Source of the DNA: Ovis canadensis
Taxonomy: Eukaryota; Chordata; Mammalia; Artiodactyla; Bovidae
Direction of reading: 5' to 3'
DNA length: 64,000 bases
Assembly: GCF_042477335.2 (NCBI RefSeq)
Contig: NC_091727.1
Location: 128,247,501 to 128,311,500 of the forward strand
In this document: positions 34,411 to 47,657 of the stretch, piece after piece
How positions within the stretch are numbered: the first letter of the stretch is position 1
How the letters are laid out: every line of letters starts with the position of its first letter
Notes under the pieces: model-generated
The model's input: only the letters and a program-made list of their open reading frames with translations
Told to the model about the DNA's origin: nothing
Database searches by the model: none
Position numbers and translations under genes: made by a program

Positions 34411-35741
34411 AAAATTCATGCCTAACATTCCTCAAAACTTTCAAATCATAATGCTCTCAGAAAATAGTCTTGTCATCTTCCTAACTCTAAATAGGAGTGA
34501 CAGTAGCATTTTATCAGCAAACATTATATTGGGTTTTCCTTTGATGTCCATGTATTTTCACAATACCATTTTTGGTTTCAAAGCATGTTAGTTACCCAAG
34601 AGATATCAAACATGCACTAGAGTCATTTTAACAGCGACTCACACGTCTCGTCTTTCTGCTTATTCATATAAATCACTAACATTTTTCCACTCTTATATCA
34701 CGTTAGCATTCTGGGGAGGAAATATCTTACTCAGGTAGGTTTCCTGGGCCATTAATTAGGTCCTTTCCTACACAGACTCATGAGGATGGCGGCCAGCATT
34801 GTCAGAGCTCTCTTTTCTCATGACTTCTCTACCCTTGGCCACTGGATTCCTTCAACAGTCCCTGAAGTCCTACTGTGTCCTGGGGGTTTCAATTTCCCTG
34901 TATAAGTCCACACTCAGGGCCTAGCTAGACTCTGATTTAAGGCTAAGCTGGGGCTACTGGAGTGGGCATGAACCCATACCTAGTCTTTTATCACGTGTTT
35001 TTGTTAGAGTCCTCAATTCTCCATGCTCCACATATTTCATGCACAGCTGTGCTGAGAGGGTATCTGAATTCAGCGGCACTGGCTCCCAAGTAGAGCACAT
35101 TCTGCATTCCAGGCATACTTCTACCCCTGATTCTTGACTGCTCCAGGACCAACACACTAGAATGTACACAAAAGCCTCAAAAGCATCTTTACAATGTGTT
35201 TCTCCTATATTCCGTCTCATGGAGAGGTGTGCTACTCCCCTCAGGTCGACCTCGAAACTCACGCAGGAGCACCTGCCCAGCAGGTATGCCAGGGTTGCAC
35301 AGGGACATGATGTGTGAAGCTGTTCGCCTCTTCATAGGGATGATCACTGTATAATTTCTTGTCCAATTATGCAGACCCTTTTGAGAGTCAAAGGACCACT
35401 ACAAAGAATTGTGCTGGGACAACAGGGAAAATCAGGGCATGTGGACACACTTCAAGGGAAAACCCTGGGGAAAGGGAAAAGACATCACTTGGGACTGGGG
35501 AATTAAGGAGCACGAGGGGTGAGTGGGAAAAGGAGAATGCCTCACTCCTCCAAGTTTTGTTCTCCTCGGAATTCGGGTGCCTTTGATCTCTAGAGACAAA
35601 TAGTACTGCATAGCACACGAACAGGGAATAGACACACAAGAGGGTGGCAGTGTCTGTTTGGGTCCTGGAAATACTTTGAGCAGTGCGACTATAATCGGCA
35701 GTAAGAGTGATTAAGGACAGAAGTTTGGGAGTCCAGTTAGA

Positions 35742-35885
35742 CCTGGATTGAAACACCAGCTGTCCTTCCTAGATGTGGTGCTTTGGCTAAGTGACTTGAC
35801 CTCTCTGAACCTCAGTTTTCTCCTCTGTGGAAGAGGGTCTATAACACTGTTGTGAGGACTCAGTGAATTAAGGCAGATGGAATGC
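35742..35885 (+). mobile_element. MIR SINE fragment
   Basis: Core and 3' phrases CTAAGTGACTTGACCTCTCTGAACCTCAG and GTTGTGAGGACTCAGTGAATTAA match the MIR pattern. Confidence 0.75.
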
Positions 35886-38429
35886 CACGTTTCCTCGGTG
35901 TCTTTGGGCACTGCCAGCTCAGGTCTCTGGGCCAGCTGTTCCTCCTCACTCCAGTGAAAATTCGCCCCTCGCCCTCTCCCTTCCTAATCTTATTCACCTT
36001 CCCAGTCTTGGCTCCAATCCTACCTCCTCTATGAAGATGACTTCACGACCCCAGCCTACTGTAACTCCCCTAACCTTCAGCGTCTTCACCTGCACATGTA
36101 AAAAGGGTATAGTATTGACAGTGCCCCTACAGGGGGGCTGGGATCAGGACTGAATGAGAGTGTAGACGAAGCCTGACAAGTGCAGTGTCTGGTAAAGGCC
36201 TACAGTGGGTTCTCAGGCTGTTTCTCTTCCCATTCCCTGAACCTTCATGACGTTCATCATGGTTGTGATCAGGTGCAGCCCTCTATAGGCAAACACTCAG
36301 CTCTTCGTTCATTTGTAATGTCATAGAGTTTGGGGGGGTCACATTTTAACCCTCCTCACTCTTCAGGAGCTAGCTCCACACAAATCGCCATAGAAAACCT
36401 TTTTTATTTGAGCACTTTAGGATTCTAGGTAGCAGGCACTCTGCTGGATATGTTATGCACATCTATCTAGTACTTACACTCTGTTCTTATATTTTCCTCA
36501 CAGGACAAGCAGGTGAAAGTCTCCCTGTCAAGAAGACTGAGGCTCTGAGACATTTGGTTAAGTACAACCCAAGCTCCCCACATAAGTAAGTGTCCTGGCC
36601 GGAAATCAAGTCTGAGTTGACTTCTATGTGAGATTAAGTGAACGAGGAATGGCTCTGAATGGGTGGCTGGGAGGACAGAGAGAAGTAGACACCAGAGGAG
36701 GGACACCTGCACCCTTGCTTGGACTTGTAGAGGGAGGCTGCTTGACAAAAACCTTTAGATAATAAAAGAAGTTGGATTCAGTGGGTCCCCAGCCATTTTC
36801 AAGAGAAATTGTTAAACAAACAGGGGTTAAACAAACATCCATTGAAGAGGATCATTAGCTTGCAAAGGCTTGCTGTCTCTTGTAATCAAGGCAGAGCATT
36901 TCCCTCCAATAGGTCCTTGGTAAAAACGAGGACCGTTTATCAAGCCTGCAGTGGATTATTAGGTGTGGAGACAACTTCTGCTGCACGCCTGCATCACGTG
37001 TGGTGATGGAGAGAGCAGAGGGTATTTTACATTTCATTCGGTGGACTCCAAATTTGTATGCCTTTACACTGGCCTGAGAACCCATGATAATGATCTCACA
37101 GTCTAAAAGGCTGGTAATCCTCAGCAAAACACAATGCCAACACTTCCAGCCATTGGCCTGAGGGAATCAGGGTGGCGGGACTGTGCTCAGCTAGGACTTG
37201 CCCAGCCACTAGAGGCAGGTCTCCTACAGGTGAGTGCTTTAGGGGTCTATGAACTGTCTCATTGGGCCCGCCAGATGTTCCAGAGGCCTCCCACACTAAG
37301 ACACGGTGAAGAGCCCATCCTTGGCTGAGTTCTAGGTTCCAGCTCTCCTCCTGCCTTGGCTGCCAGATGTTATTAGCCTTAGTGGGGGAGCAAGGATCAC
37401 CCAGACTCTCCCCTGCCTTGACTGGCTGGCCTTGGGAGCATCCCACCCATTCCCTGCTTCTCCTCACAGTAGCCTCCCCTAAGCCCTGCTTAGGGAAGCC
37501 TTGGGACACAAAGAGCAAGAAACTTTCCATGGGTGTCAGGGAGAGACCTGAGCTCTGATCCTGGCACACTTGTGTCCTGAACTGGGTGAGGCATGGAAGT
37601 TGACTCAACATTCTACTAATGGGTCTATTCTTTGTCCATCAGCAACATAAACAGCACTCACCTCCCAGGCTTTTAGAGATCCTTTAGAAGGGTTAATGTG
37701 CCTGCTCCCAACTTCCCAGAATCAGGGAAAGGTGAACTCTCAGAAAGGCAATAAAACTGTCAAATCTGTGTGAAATCATCCATGTAAACTGTGCAACAGT
37801 ATGTTGCAGTATTATTTTCTTTCTTCTTCCGGGCAACAGGATAAAAATTGGTAACTGCTTATTAGTACAGAGAAAAAAAGAAAAAAGTGCTATGGCCACT
37901 TTCAAGTCATTTTCAGTTCTCCAACCACAGTATTTTAATTATGCTATCCTCATGAAGTGCAGGAAATTTCATTGTAGGCTTTAGAGCCCACCTGCATTCA
38001 TTTAGTCAACAAACATTTACTGACTACGTACGACATCAGGCACTGCGTGCTGCTGGGAATCACAAAAGCACAAGCTGACTCTGTGAACTGGTTAGTGACT
38101 AGAAAACGGAAGCAGATACTTTCGACAGATATTGAAAGTATATTAAATGTTGTGACAGAGCTGTGTCCAGGTCATTTGAGGAGCATAGCAGAATGGAATC
38201 CATCCCAGATAGGGGGTAGTCAGGAAAACATGTGGTTAGAGGGGAAGCAGAAATAACCCTCAGTGTCTGGCATCTCATGTTGGAGGTGGAGATGTTGGTA
38301 GGAGAAGGGAATCTAGGTTTCATTTCCTTTTATTTTAAACAATTCTCTGTCCAGTAGGATAATTCAGAGAAGCATAGTTTCTAGGTGCCTCAGATATGCT
38401 CTAGAAATGAAAGGGTGATATGACATTGG

Positions 38430-38535
38430 AATGAGATTCCAGAGATCAGCCAGGTTCCTGGAGTCAAATCTAGTCAGTAGCTCTGTGACCTTGTGTAAAG
38501 CCATTCACTACTCTGGGTATATCCCATCTAGAAAA
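38430..38535 (+). mobile_element. MIR SINE fragment
   Basis: Phrases CCTGGAGTCAAATCTAG and TGTGACCTTGTGTAAAGCCATTCACT fit MIR. Confidence 0.65.
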
Positions 38536-38853
38536 AGTCACTGAGTTCCTAGAAGTAACATAACTCACTATGGCATTGCAACCATTATAAACAGCACAGA
38601 ACTAAGGAACAAAATTCCCCCTTAAGGGAATTACCAATGGTAAATTACCAACTTACCAATGGCGTATGTAAAATACTTGGAGAAGTATCAAGTCTTCCCA
38701 AAGCCAAATACTACTTGGCTGACTTCAACACACAAGATCTGACATTGTTCTTCACTACCCTTCTGTAGGAAGATGTTGGAAGCGCGAGAGTTACTTAAGG
38801 ACAGCTCATAAGATTTCAGAAGAATCCTGATGCAGCAGCAGAAGTCATGAAAA

Positions 38854-41800
38854 TCAGTTCAGTTCAGTAGCTCAGTCGTGTCCGACTCTTTGCGATCCCA
38901 AGAATCGCAGCACGCCAGGCCACCCTGTCCATCACCATCTCCCGGAGTTCACTCAACTCACGTCCATCGAGTCAGTGATGCCATCCAGCCATCTCACCCT
39001 CGGTCGTCCCCTTCTCCTCCTGCCGCCAATCCCTCCCAGCATCAGAGTCTTTTCCAATGAGACAACTCTTTGCATGAGTTGGCCAAAGTACTGGAGCTTC
39101 AGCTTTAGCATCATTCCTTCCAAAGAAATCCCAAGGTTGATCTCCTTCAGAATGGACTGGTTGGATCTCCTTGCAGCCCAAGGGACTCTCAAGAGTCTTC
39201 TCTAACACCACAGTTCAAAAGCATCAATTCTTGGGCACTCAGCCTTCTTCACAGTCCTACTCTCACATCCATACACGACCACAGGAAAAACCATAGCCTT
39301 TACTAGACGGACCTTAGTCGGCAAAGTAATGTCTCTGCTTTTCAATATACTATCAAGGTTGGTCATAACTGGCTGCAGTCACCATCTGCAGTGATTTTGG
39401 AGCCCATAAAATAAAGTTTGACACTGTTTCCCCATCTATTTCCCATGAAGTGATGGCACCAGATGCCATGATCTTTGTTTTCCAAATGTTGAGCTTTAAG
39501 CCAACTTTTTCGATCTTCTCTTTTACTTTCATCAAGAGGCTTTTTAGCTCCTCTTCACTTTCTGCCATAAGGGTGGTGTCATCTGCATATCTGAGGTTAT
39601 TGATATTTCTCCTGGCAATCTTGATTCCAGCTTGTGTTTCTTCCAGTCCAGCATTTCTCATGATGTACTCTGCGTATAAGTTAAATAAGCAGGGTGACAA
39701 TACACAGCCTTGACATACTCCTTTTCCTATTTGGAACCAGTCTGTTGTTCCATGTCCAGTTCTAACTGTTGCTTCCTGACCTGCATACAGATTTCTCAAG
39801 AGGCAGGTCAGGTGGTCTGGTATTCCGTCTCTCTCAGAATTTTCCACAGTTTCTTGTGATCCACACAGTCAAAGGCTTTGGCATAGTCAATAAAGCAGAA
39901 GTAGATGTTTTTCTGGAACTCTCTTGCTTTTTCCATGATCCAGTGGATGTTGGCAATTTGATCTCTGGTTCCTCTGCCTTTTCTAAAACCAGCTTGAACA
40001 TCTGGAAGTTCACGGTTCACCTGTTGCTGAAGCCTGGCTTGGAGAATTTTGAGCATTACTTTACTATTGTGTGAGATGAGTGCAATTGTGTGCTGGTGTG
40101 AGCATTCTTTGGCATTGCCTTTCTTTGGAATTGGAATGAAAACTGACCTTTTCCAGTCCTGTGGCCACTGCTGAGTTTTCCAAATTTGCTGGCATATTGA
40201 GTGTAGCACTTTCACAGCATCATCTTTCAGGATTTGAAATAGCTCAACTGGAATTCCATCACCTCCACTAGCTTTGTTCATAGTGATGCTTTCTAAGGCC
40301 CACTTGACTTCACTTTCCAAGATGTCTGGCTCTAGATTAGTGATCACACCATCATGATTATCTGGGTTGTGAAGATCTTTTTTGTACAGTTCTTCCATGT
40401 ATTCTTGCCACCTCTTCTTAATATCTTCTGTTTCTGTTAGGTCCAGACCATTTCTGTCCTTTATTGAGCCCATCTTTGCATGAAATGTTCCCTTGGTATC
40501 TCTAATTTTCTTGACGAGATCTCTAGTCTTTCCCATTATGTTCTTTTCCTCTATTTCTTTGCATTGATCGCTGAAGAAGGCTTTCTTATCTCTTCTTGCT
40601 ATTCTTTGGAACTCTGCATTCAGATGCCTATATCTTTCCGTTTCTCCTTTGCTTTTGGCCTCTCTTCTTTTCACAGCTATTTGTAAGTCCTCCCCAGACA
40701 TCCATTCTGCTTTTTTGCATTTCTTTTCCATGGGGATGGTCTTGATCCCTGTCTCCTGTACAATGTCACAAACCTTATTCCATAGTTCATCAGGCACTCT
40801 ATCTATCAGATCTAGGCCCTAAATCTATTTCTCACTTCCACTGTATAATCAAAAGGGATTTGATTTAGGTCATACCTGAATAGTCTAGCGGTTTTCCCTA
40901 CTTTCTTCAATTTAAGTCTGAATTTGGCAATAAGGAGTTCATGATCTGAGCCACAGTCAGCTCCAGGTCTTGTTTTTGTTGACTGTATAGAGTTTCTCCA
41001 TCTTTGGCTGCAAAGAATAGTATCAATCTGATTTCAGTGTTGACCATCTGGTGATGTCCACGTGTAGAGTCTTGTGTTGTTGGAAGAGGGTGTTTGCTAT
41101 GACCAGTGCATTTTCCTGGCAAAACCCTATTAGTCTTTGCCCTGCTTCATTCCGCATTTCAAGGCCAAAGTTGCCTGTTATTCCAGGTGTTTCTTGACTT
41201 CCTACTTTTGCATTCTAGTCCCCTATAGTGAAAAGGACATCTTTTTTGGGTGTTAGTTTTAACAGGTCTTGTAGGTCTTCATAGAACCGTTCAACTTTGG
41301 CTTCTTCAATGTTACTGGTTGGGGCATAGACTTGGATTACTGTGATATTGAAAGGTTTGCCTTGGAGACGAACAGAGATCATTCTGTCGTTTTTGAGATT
41401 GCATCCAAGTACTGCGTTTTGGACTCTTTTGTTGACCATGATGGCTACTCCATTTCTTCTGAGGGATTCCTGCCCGCAGTAGTAGATATAATGGTCATCT
41501 GAGTTAAATTCACCCATTCCAGTCCATTTTAGTTCACTGATTCCTAGAATGTTGATGTTCACCCTTGCCGTCTCTTTTTTGACCACTTCCAATTTGCCTT
41601 GATTCCCGGACCTGACATTTCAGGTTCCTATGCAATATTGCTCTTTACAGCATCGGATCTTGCTTCTATCACCAGTCCCATCCACAGCTGGGTATTGTTT
41701 TTGCTTTGGCTCCATCCCTTCATTCTTTCTGGAGTTATTTCTCCACTGATCTCCAGTAGCATATTGGGCACCTACTGACCTGGGGAGTTCCTCTTTTAGT

Positions 41801-42236
41801 ATCCTATCATTTTCCCTTTTCATACTGTTCCTGGGGTTCTCAAGGCAAGAATACTGAAGTGGCTTGCCATTCCCTTCTCCAGTGGACCACATTGTGTCAG
41901 ACCTCTCCACTATGACCCACCCATCTTGGGTTACCCCACAGGCATGGCTTGGTTTCATTGAGTTAGACAAGGCTGTGGTCCTAGTGTGATTAGATTGACT
42001 AATTTTCTGTGAGTGTGGTTTCAGTGTGTCTGCCCTCTGATGCCCTCTTTCAACACCTACCAGCTTACTTGGGTTTCTCTTACCTTGGGCATGGGGTATC
42101 TCTTCATGGCTGCTCCAGCAAAGCACAGCTGCTGCTCCTTACCTTGGATGATGAATGGCCTTATCACAATGCCAGAGGCCAAGGCCTGGATTCATGACCT
42201 GCTAACAGGGATCTGGGGTGCTTTCTTGCTCCACTA
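38854..42236 (-). mobile_element. Near full-length BovB LINE
   Basis: About 3.4 kb in reverse. From its 5' end: non-coding leader with CTTGGGCATGGGGTATCTC (~42,090), ORF2 N-terminus (42126-41620), AP-endonuclease part (41592-41215; NILGISELKWTGM, YIYYCGQESLRRNGVAI, VIQVYAPTSN), then the connecting and RT parts (40797-39808; GFRKGRGTRDQIANIHW, FIDYAKAFDCVDH) and the YADD part (39847-39353; NNLRYADDTTLMAESEEE). The 3' end is (CTGAA)-type. Catalytic motifs look normal, but the frame is broken at several points (near 41,600, 41,210-40,800 and 39,840), so it is inactive. Confidence 0.92.
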
Positions 42237-43029
42237 ATGTCCACCAGTGATCCTACTTTTTAACTTCCTTACAATACGGAAAAATCATAAATGCACTGTT
42301 TTTTCAAAGTTGCTTTTCCCCCACCCCACACTCATTCTCCTCTCATCCAGGTGTGACAGAAGAATGAGGAAAACAATGGATCAGGAACCAGGAGCTGCCC
42401 ATTTCCTTGACCCCTGTATTAAAAGCTGGGTGTGATTTCTTCCTGCCAAGACAACCTAGTGGGTTCTATTGCTGTCAGGTGGATTGCTTGGAGAAGAACA
42501 AAGAATACTTCAAAAATTTTATAGCTAGAGAAGGAAAACAAGATCTAGGCAGGGGTGATTATTATAATAACTGTTAATGGCAAGGAATCACATCCCTTTC
42601 CCACTTCAATCTCAAAGGTTGGACGTTCCTGGAAGACTTCTTTTGCTTCAGCCCAGGACAAGTGTTCATCCTTTGAGTCAATGGCTGTGCCTCAGAATCT
42701 GCAGGGCTTTTCATTGGCTGAGCCAATTCTTAGTGGCAATTGGGCTTCTCTGATTGGATGCTTCCAGAATCCTCACCATGCTGATCTGCAAGTCAAGAAT
42801 GCTTCCATTTCTTCAAAGATAGGAGGATGTATTCTTGGGAAGAAACCAAATGTGATTAATCTGAACCAGTCACTTCAGTTAATAACTTCAGTTTCTTCTG
42901 CTTTGGATACTTTTTGAAAGAATGTTTCTTGAACATTTTGCTCTAATTATTTCTGTGCTGTGTTTGGGTCCTCAATTCTGTTTCCAGATGATTTCCCTGA
43001 CACAAGTAATGTTGGAAAAGTTGAGTAGG

Positions 43030-43158
43030 GTGGTGGTTGTTTTGTCGCTGTCATGTCTGACTCTTGGGACACCCTGGGCTATAGCCCGTCAGGCTTCTCT
43101 GTCCATGGTATCTCCCAGGCAAGAACACTGGAGTGGGTTGCCATTTCCTCCTCCATTG
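43030..43158 (-). mobile_element. Bov-A SINE fragment
   Basis: Tail and half body in reverse, starting with a worn GGTTGTTTTGTCGCTGTC. Confidence 0.7.
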
Positions 43159-43802
43159 AATAGTGTCTATGTGTCCTAGTAAAACTATTGTGTCTGAGTT
43201 GATGGTTTCCATTTGTTTCTATATCAGTAAAGTTCTTTCTCTTAGTTTATCATTTCGGTAAACCACACTGTTAGATCATGATTGCTCACGAGCTGCCCTT
43301 TCTCTTGATCACCTTTTGAAGTCAGTAGTCACATTTGCTTATTTGGTCTTATCCTCTTCAACATCAAATCCCATTGTTCCTCCCTTTCTTAGATTTCCTG
43401 TGTTTTAATCATCCTTGGACCCCCAGTCTTCACTTGCTCTCTTAACTGTAGTGTGTTTTAAATATTCTTTAGTATTGCTCCTGCTTTATTTCTGAATTTA
43501 CAAATGCATAACGTCCAAGCATAATTAAGTATACTGTAGTGATGTAGGTTTCATAAAATGACTCCTTATTAAATACAATGACCATGATAGAAAATACATC
43601 ACTTACTAAAAGTGCTGTTTTCAAACTGGCCCATGACACTGTCTTTGACAATGCACAGGGCTTTACCAAGAGCTCTTCTTGTTAAAAATTTTGTTCCAGG
43701 TGTGCAAGATGATCCCAAGGTACCACACAGGCACATCTACTTGCAGGTGATCTGGTGTTAGTTTTTCTTGGTCTCCTTTGAAATTAAATTCCTTTCATCA
43801 AA

Positions 43803-43996
43803 TAAAAGTGAAAGTCACTCAGTCGTGTAAATTTTTGCGATCCCATGGACTATACAGTCCATGGAATTCTCCAGGCCAGAATGGTGGAGTGGGGAGCCTT
43901 TCCCTTCTGCAGCGGATATTCCCAACCCAGGGATCAAACCCAGGTCTCCCGCATTGCAGGTGGATTCTTTACCACCTGAGCCACAAGGGAAGTCCA
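43803..43996 (-). mobile_element. Bov-tA SINE
   Basis: Reverse copy with a complete head (ACCTGAGCCACAAGGGAAGTCC). Confidence 0.85.
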
Positions 43997-44110
43997 AGAA
44001 TACTGGAGTGGATATCCCTTCTGCAGCAGATGTTCCAGACTCAGGAATCGAACCAAGGTCTCCTGCATTGCAGGCAGATTCTTTACCAACTGAGCTATCA
44101 GGGAAGGCCC
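43997..44110 (-). mobile_element. Bov-tA SINE, head half, directly abutting the previous one
   Basis: AAGAATACTGGAGTGG to GAGCTATCAGGGAAGGCC, the head half of a second copy in the same direction. The first SINE probably landed inside it. Confidence 0.75.
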
Positions 44111-44215
44111 AAATATTTTCATAAAATTCTTATCATACACAAGAATAAAAATGATCAGTATCAGGGAATTCATTTATTTCAAATGCTTAGTCTAATTATC
44201 TCCAGGACAGTTCTT

Positions 44216-46247
44216 CAGTTCAGTTCAGTCGCTCAGTCGTGTCCAACTCTTTGCGACACCATGAATCGCAGCACGCCAGTCCTCCCTGTCCATCACCAAC
44301 TCCCGGAGTTCACTCAGATTCACGTCCATTGAGTCAGTGATGCCATCCAGCCATCTCACCCTCGGTCGTCCCCTTCTCCTCCTGCCCCATTCCCTCCCAG
44401 CATCAGAGTCTTTTCCAATGAGTCAACTCTTTGCATTAGGTAGCCAAAGTACTGGAGTTTCAGCTTTAGCATCATTCCTTCCAAAGAAATCCCAGGGCTG
44501 ATCTCCTTCAGAGTGGACTGGTTGGATCTCCTTGCAGTCCAAGGGACTCTCAAGAGTCTTCTCCAACACCACAGTTCAAAAGCATCAATTCTTCGGCGCT
44601 CAGCCTTCTTCACAGTCCAACTCTCACATCCATACATGACTACTGGAAAAACCATAGCCTTGACTAGACAGACCTTAGTCAGCAAAGTAATGTCTCTGCT
44701 TTTGAATATGCTATCTAGGTTGGTCATAACTTTTCTTCCAAGGAGTAAGCGTGTTTTAATTTCATGGCTGCAGTCACCATCTGCAGTGATTTTGGAGCTC
44801 CCCAAAATAAAGTCTGACACTGTTTCCACTGTTTCCCCATCTATTTCCCATGAAGTGATGGGACCAGATGCCATAATCATTGTTTTCTGAATGTTGAGCT
44901 TTAAGCCAAGTTTTTCACTCTCCTCTTTCACTTGCATCAAGAGGCTCTTTAGTTCCTCTTCACTTTCTGCAATAAGGATGGTGTCATCTGCATGTCTGAG
45001 GTTATTGATATCTCTTCCGGCAATGTTGATTCCAGCCTGTGCTTCTTCCAGCCCAGCATTTCTCATGATGTACTCTCCATATAAGTTAAATAAGCAAGAT
45101 GACAATATACAGCCTTGACATACTCCTTTTCCTATTTGGAACCAGTCTGTTGTTCTGACTGTTCTGACCAGTCGGACCAGTTCTGACTGTTGCTTCCTGA
45201 CCTGCATACAGGTTTCTCAAGAGGCAGGTCAGGTGGTCTGGTATTCCCATCTCTTGAAGAATTTTCCACAGTTTATTGTGATCCACACAGTCAAAGGCTT
45301 TGGCATAGTCAATAAAGCAGAAGTAGATGTTTTTCTGGAACTCTCTTGCTTTTTCCATGATCCAGGGGATGTTAGCAATTTGATCTCTGGTTCCTCTGCC
45401 TTTTGTAAAACAGCTTGAACATCTAGAATTTCACGGTTCACGTATTGCTGAAGCCTGGCTTGGAGAATTTTGAGCATTACTTTACTAGCCTGTGAGATGA
45501 GTGCAATTGTGTGCTGGTTTGAGCATTCTTTGGCATTGTCTTTCTTTGGGATTGGAATGAAAACTGACCTTTTCCAGTCCTGTGGCCACTGCTGAGTTTT
45601 CCAAATTTGCTGGCATATTGAGTGTAGCACTTTCACAGCATCATCTTTCAGGATTTGAAATAGCTCAACTGGAGTTTCATCACCTCCACTAGCTTCATTT
45701 GTAGTGATGCTTTCTAAGGCCTACTTGACTTCACATTCCAGGATGTCTGGCTCTAGAGGAGTGACCACACCATCATGATTATCTGGGTGGTGAAGATTTT
45801 TTTTTGTATAGTTCTTCTGTGTATTCTTGCCACCTCTTCTTAGTATCTTCTGCTTCTGTTAGATCCCTACCATTTCTGTCCTTTATCGAGTCCATCTTCG
45901 CATGAAATGTTTCCTTGGTATCTCTAATTTTCTTGAAGAGATCTCTAGTCTTTCCCATTCTGTTCTTTTCCTCTATTTCTTTGCATTGATCTCTGTGGAA
46001 GGCTTTCTTATCTCTCCTTCATATTCTTTGGAACTCTGCATTCAGATGCTTATATCTTTCCTTTTCTCCTTTGCTGTTTGCTTCTCTTCTTTTCACAGCT
46101 GTCCTGGGAAGCAAAGGCCTCCCCAGACAGCCATTTTCCTTTTTTGCATTTCCTTTCCTTGGGGATGGTCTGGATCCCTGTCTGCTGGACAACGTCACAA
46201 ACCTCCATCCATAGTTCATCAGGCACTATCTCTATCAGATCTAGTCC
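44216..46247 (-). mobile_element. BovB LINE, 5'-truncated, 2 kb
   Basis: Reverse copy with an RT part (FIDYAKAFDCVDH in the 45358-45086 frame) and a C-terminal frame of 283 codons (45207-44356). The RT motif C reads HADD instead of YADD. Around 45,150-45,190 a short imperfect GACTGTTCTGACCAG-type repetition disturbs the sequence. It ends within the segment that joins the endonuclease and RT parts. Confidence 0.9.
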
Positions 46248-46506
46248 CTTTGGACTGGCCAAATACAAAAATCTGACAAAACCAGTTACTGGCAAAGATG
46301 AGGAACAACAGGAACTCTCATTTGTTGTTAGTGGGAATGCAAAATGGTACAGTCACTTTGGAAGCAATGTCTTACATAGCTAAACCTTGTCATATGATAT
46401 GATCTCGCAATTTTGCCCCTAGATAGTGCACCAAGTGATTTGAAAGTTAATGCCCACACAGAAACATGCACCTGAATTGTATAAAGCTTAATTCATACTC
46501 TCTGCC

Positions 46507-46552
<46 letters not shown>

Positions 46553-46553
46553 A
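46507..46553. repeat. (CT)n(CA)n microsatellite
   Basis: A CT run followed directly by a CA run, about 45 bases. Confidence 0.95.
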
Positions 46554-46734
46554 AATTGGAGGCAACCAAAATGTCCTTTACTACCTGAATGTTTAAACCA
46601 GCTACAGAACATCAATATAACAGAATATTATTCAAGAATAAAAAGAAATGGGCTATCAAATCACAAAAAGAAATGGATGAAACTTAATGATCTTATTAAG
46701 TATAATAAGCTAGTCTGGGAAAGGTTATACACTG

Positions 46735-46877
46735 TGAAAGTTGCTCAGTCATGTCCGACTCTTTGTGACTCCGTGGACTGTAAGTCCATGGAATTCTCCA
46801 GGCCAGAATACTGGAGTGGGTAGCCTTTCCCTTCTCCAGGGGATCTTCCCAAGCCAGGGATCGAACGCAGGTCTCTC
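46735..46877 (-). mobile_element. Bov-tA SINE, head-truncated, with long target repeats
   Basis: 143 bp without the tRNA-like head. Flanked by a 23 bp direct repeat beginning AGTCTGG (46712-46734 and 46878-46900, one mismatch). Confidence 0.9.
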
Positions 46878-47030
46878 AGTCTGGAAAAGGTTATACACTG
46901 CATGATACCAATTATACCACATTCTGGAAAAGGTAAAACTGTAGCGCGAATAAAAAATAGCAGAGGTTCTTTTTTTTCCTTTTGCTTCAAAATAATTTTA
47001 TTGGTTTGGATACAGTTTGTCAACACTCAA

Positions 47031-47573
47031 CTACTCTTCTTCCTTCATGTGAAAATCCACTCCATCGGGGTCTCCGGTGTCCCATAACTCATATACTGTA
47101 ATGTTACTCTGTGCGTCACCAAGAACCTCGATATTGGGACATTGGCGTCTATCACCGGTTGCCGCGATGAGTTTCAGATTCCCCATCCTGGACACAAGGT
47201 TCACAAGTTTCGTCTTGACCTGGGTTAAGGCACCGCACATACGGTCTTTGTAGGGGGAAGCCTTTATCTTCTTTCTTCCTGGAGGGCCAGATGAACAGCC
47301 CTGACGGCCAGGAGGAGTGCACACGTTACTTTCGTCATCGCCTCCGGGAAACTTCAGGATCACCAAAAACATGAGGAAGATTAACAGCCAGTGCGAATTG
47401 CTCCCAAACCAGCCTGGGGCATGCTCTGGTTGATTCTGCCGAATTCGGAAGTGCCTTCCGCTGGGCACCATCCATGGGGGTTCTTCAGCTTCATCTCTCA
47501 GGACATAAAACATATAGGCAAAGACAAATGAGATAAACGTAGACCAAAAAAATAACCATATTACCAACCGCAT
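47031..47573 (-). CDS. FAM209: FAM209 family protein, intronless retrocopy with complete ORF
   Basis: 180-residue ORF starting MRLVIWLFFW. It matches the FAM209A/B family along its length: an N-terminal hydrophobic signal-anchor (residues 4-23), the HFRIRQNQPEHAPGWFGS block (41-58), a second hydrophobic segment (61-74), the PPGRQGC element (87-93), a TQVKTKLVNLVSRMGNLK helix (117-134) and the C-terminal NITVYELWD (157-165). Human FAM209 is 171 residues. In mouse the protein is reported to partner DPY19L2 at the inner nuclear membrane of spermatids during acrosome formation. The family's usual home is human chromosome 20, not X. A poly(A) signal AATAAA (46997-47002, minus strand) is followed by an A-rich run (46970-46984), and no intron interrupts the ORF, so a processed retrocopy is likely. 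The frame is also open for 43 codons upstream (Met at 47702), but the inner Met matches the family start. Whether it is expressed is unknown. Confidence 0.85.
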   Translation of the reverse strand: MRLVIWLFFWSTFISFVFAYMFYVLRDEAEEPPWMVPSGRHFRIRQNQPEHAPGWFGSNSHWLLIFLMFLVILKFPGGDDESNVCTPPGRQGCSSGPPGRKKIKASPYKDRMCGALTQVKTKLVNLVSRMGNLKLIAATGDRRQCPNIEVLGDAQSNITVYELWDTGDPDGVDFHMKEEE

Positions 47574-47657
47574 CGTGAGCTGAGACGAAGTGGCTCCTGG
47601 TGTGCTGGTCTGCGCTGGCACCTGGAGACTGAGGACCAAGCAGGGCTGGGCCCTTGG

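Larger units (their letters stand above)
34424..38853. other. Low-copy spacer between the inverted arms
   Basis: No Bov-type SINE or young LINE is visible in about 4.4 kb, unlike the rest of the window. Recognisable pieces are MIR-like fragments (about 35742-35885, 36073-36200, 36490-36620 and 38430-38535) and an L2-like ATTTAGTCAACAAACATTTACTGA near 38000. A few mid-sized frames exist but none resembles a known protein. No gene is called. Confidence 0.6.
46268..46950 (+). mobile_element. Old L1 3' fragment with microsatellite and SINE
   Basis: Decayed L1 3' sequence (GTTAGTGGGAATGCAAAATGG; AACAGAATATTATTCAAG). It is broken by a CT/CA repeat and a truncated SINE. Confidence 0.65.

Noticed and set aside
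34787-34800. GAGGATGGCGGCC considered as a gene start
   Set aside because: The frame that follows is short and resembles no protein; no promoter signals are visible.
37096-37611. 171-codon minus-strand frame in the low-copy spacer
   Set aside because: No recognisable domain, signal peptide or relative; there are overlapping open frames on the other strand, and the local GC content makes long chance frames likely.
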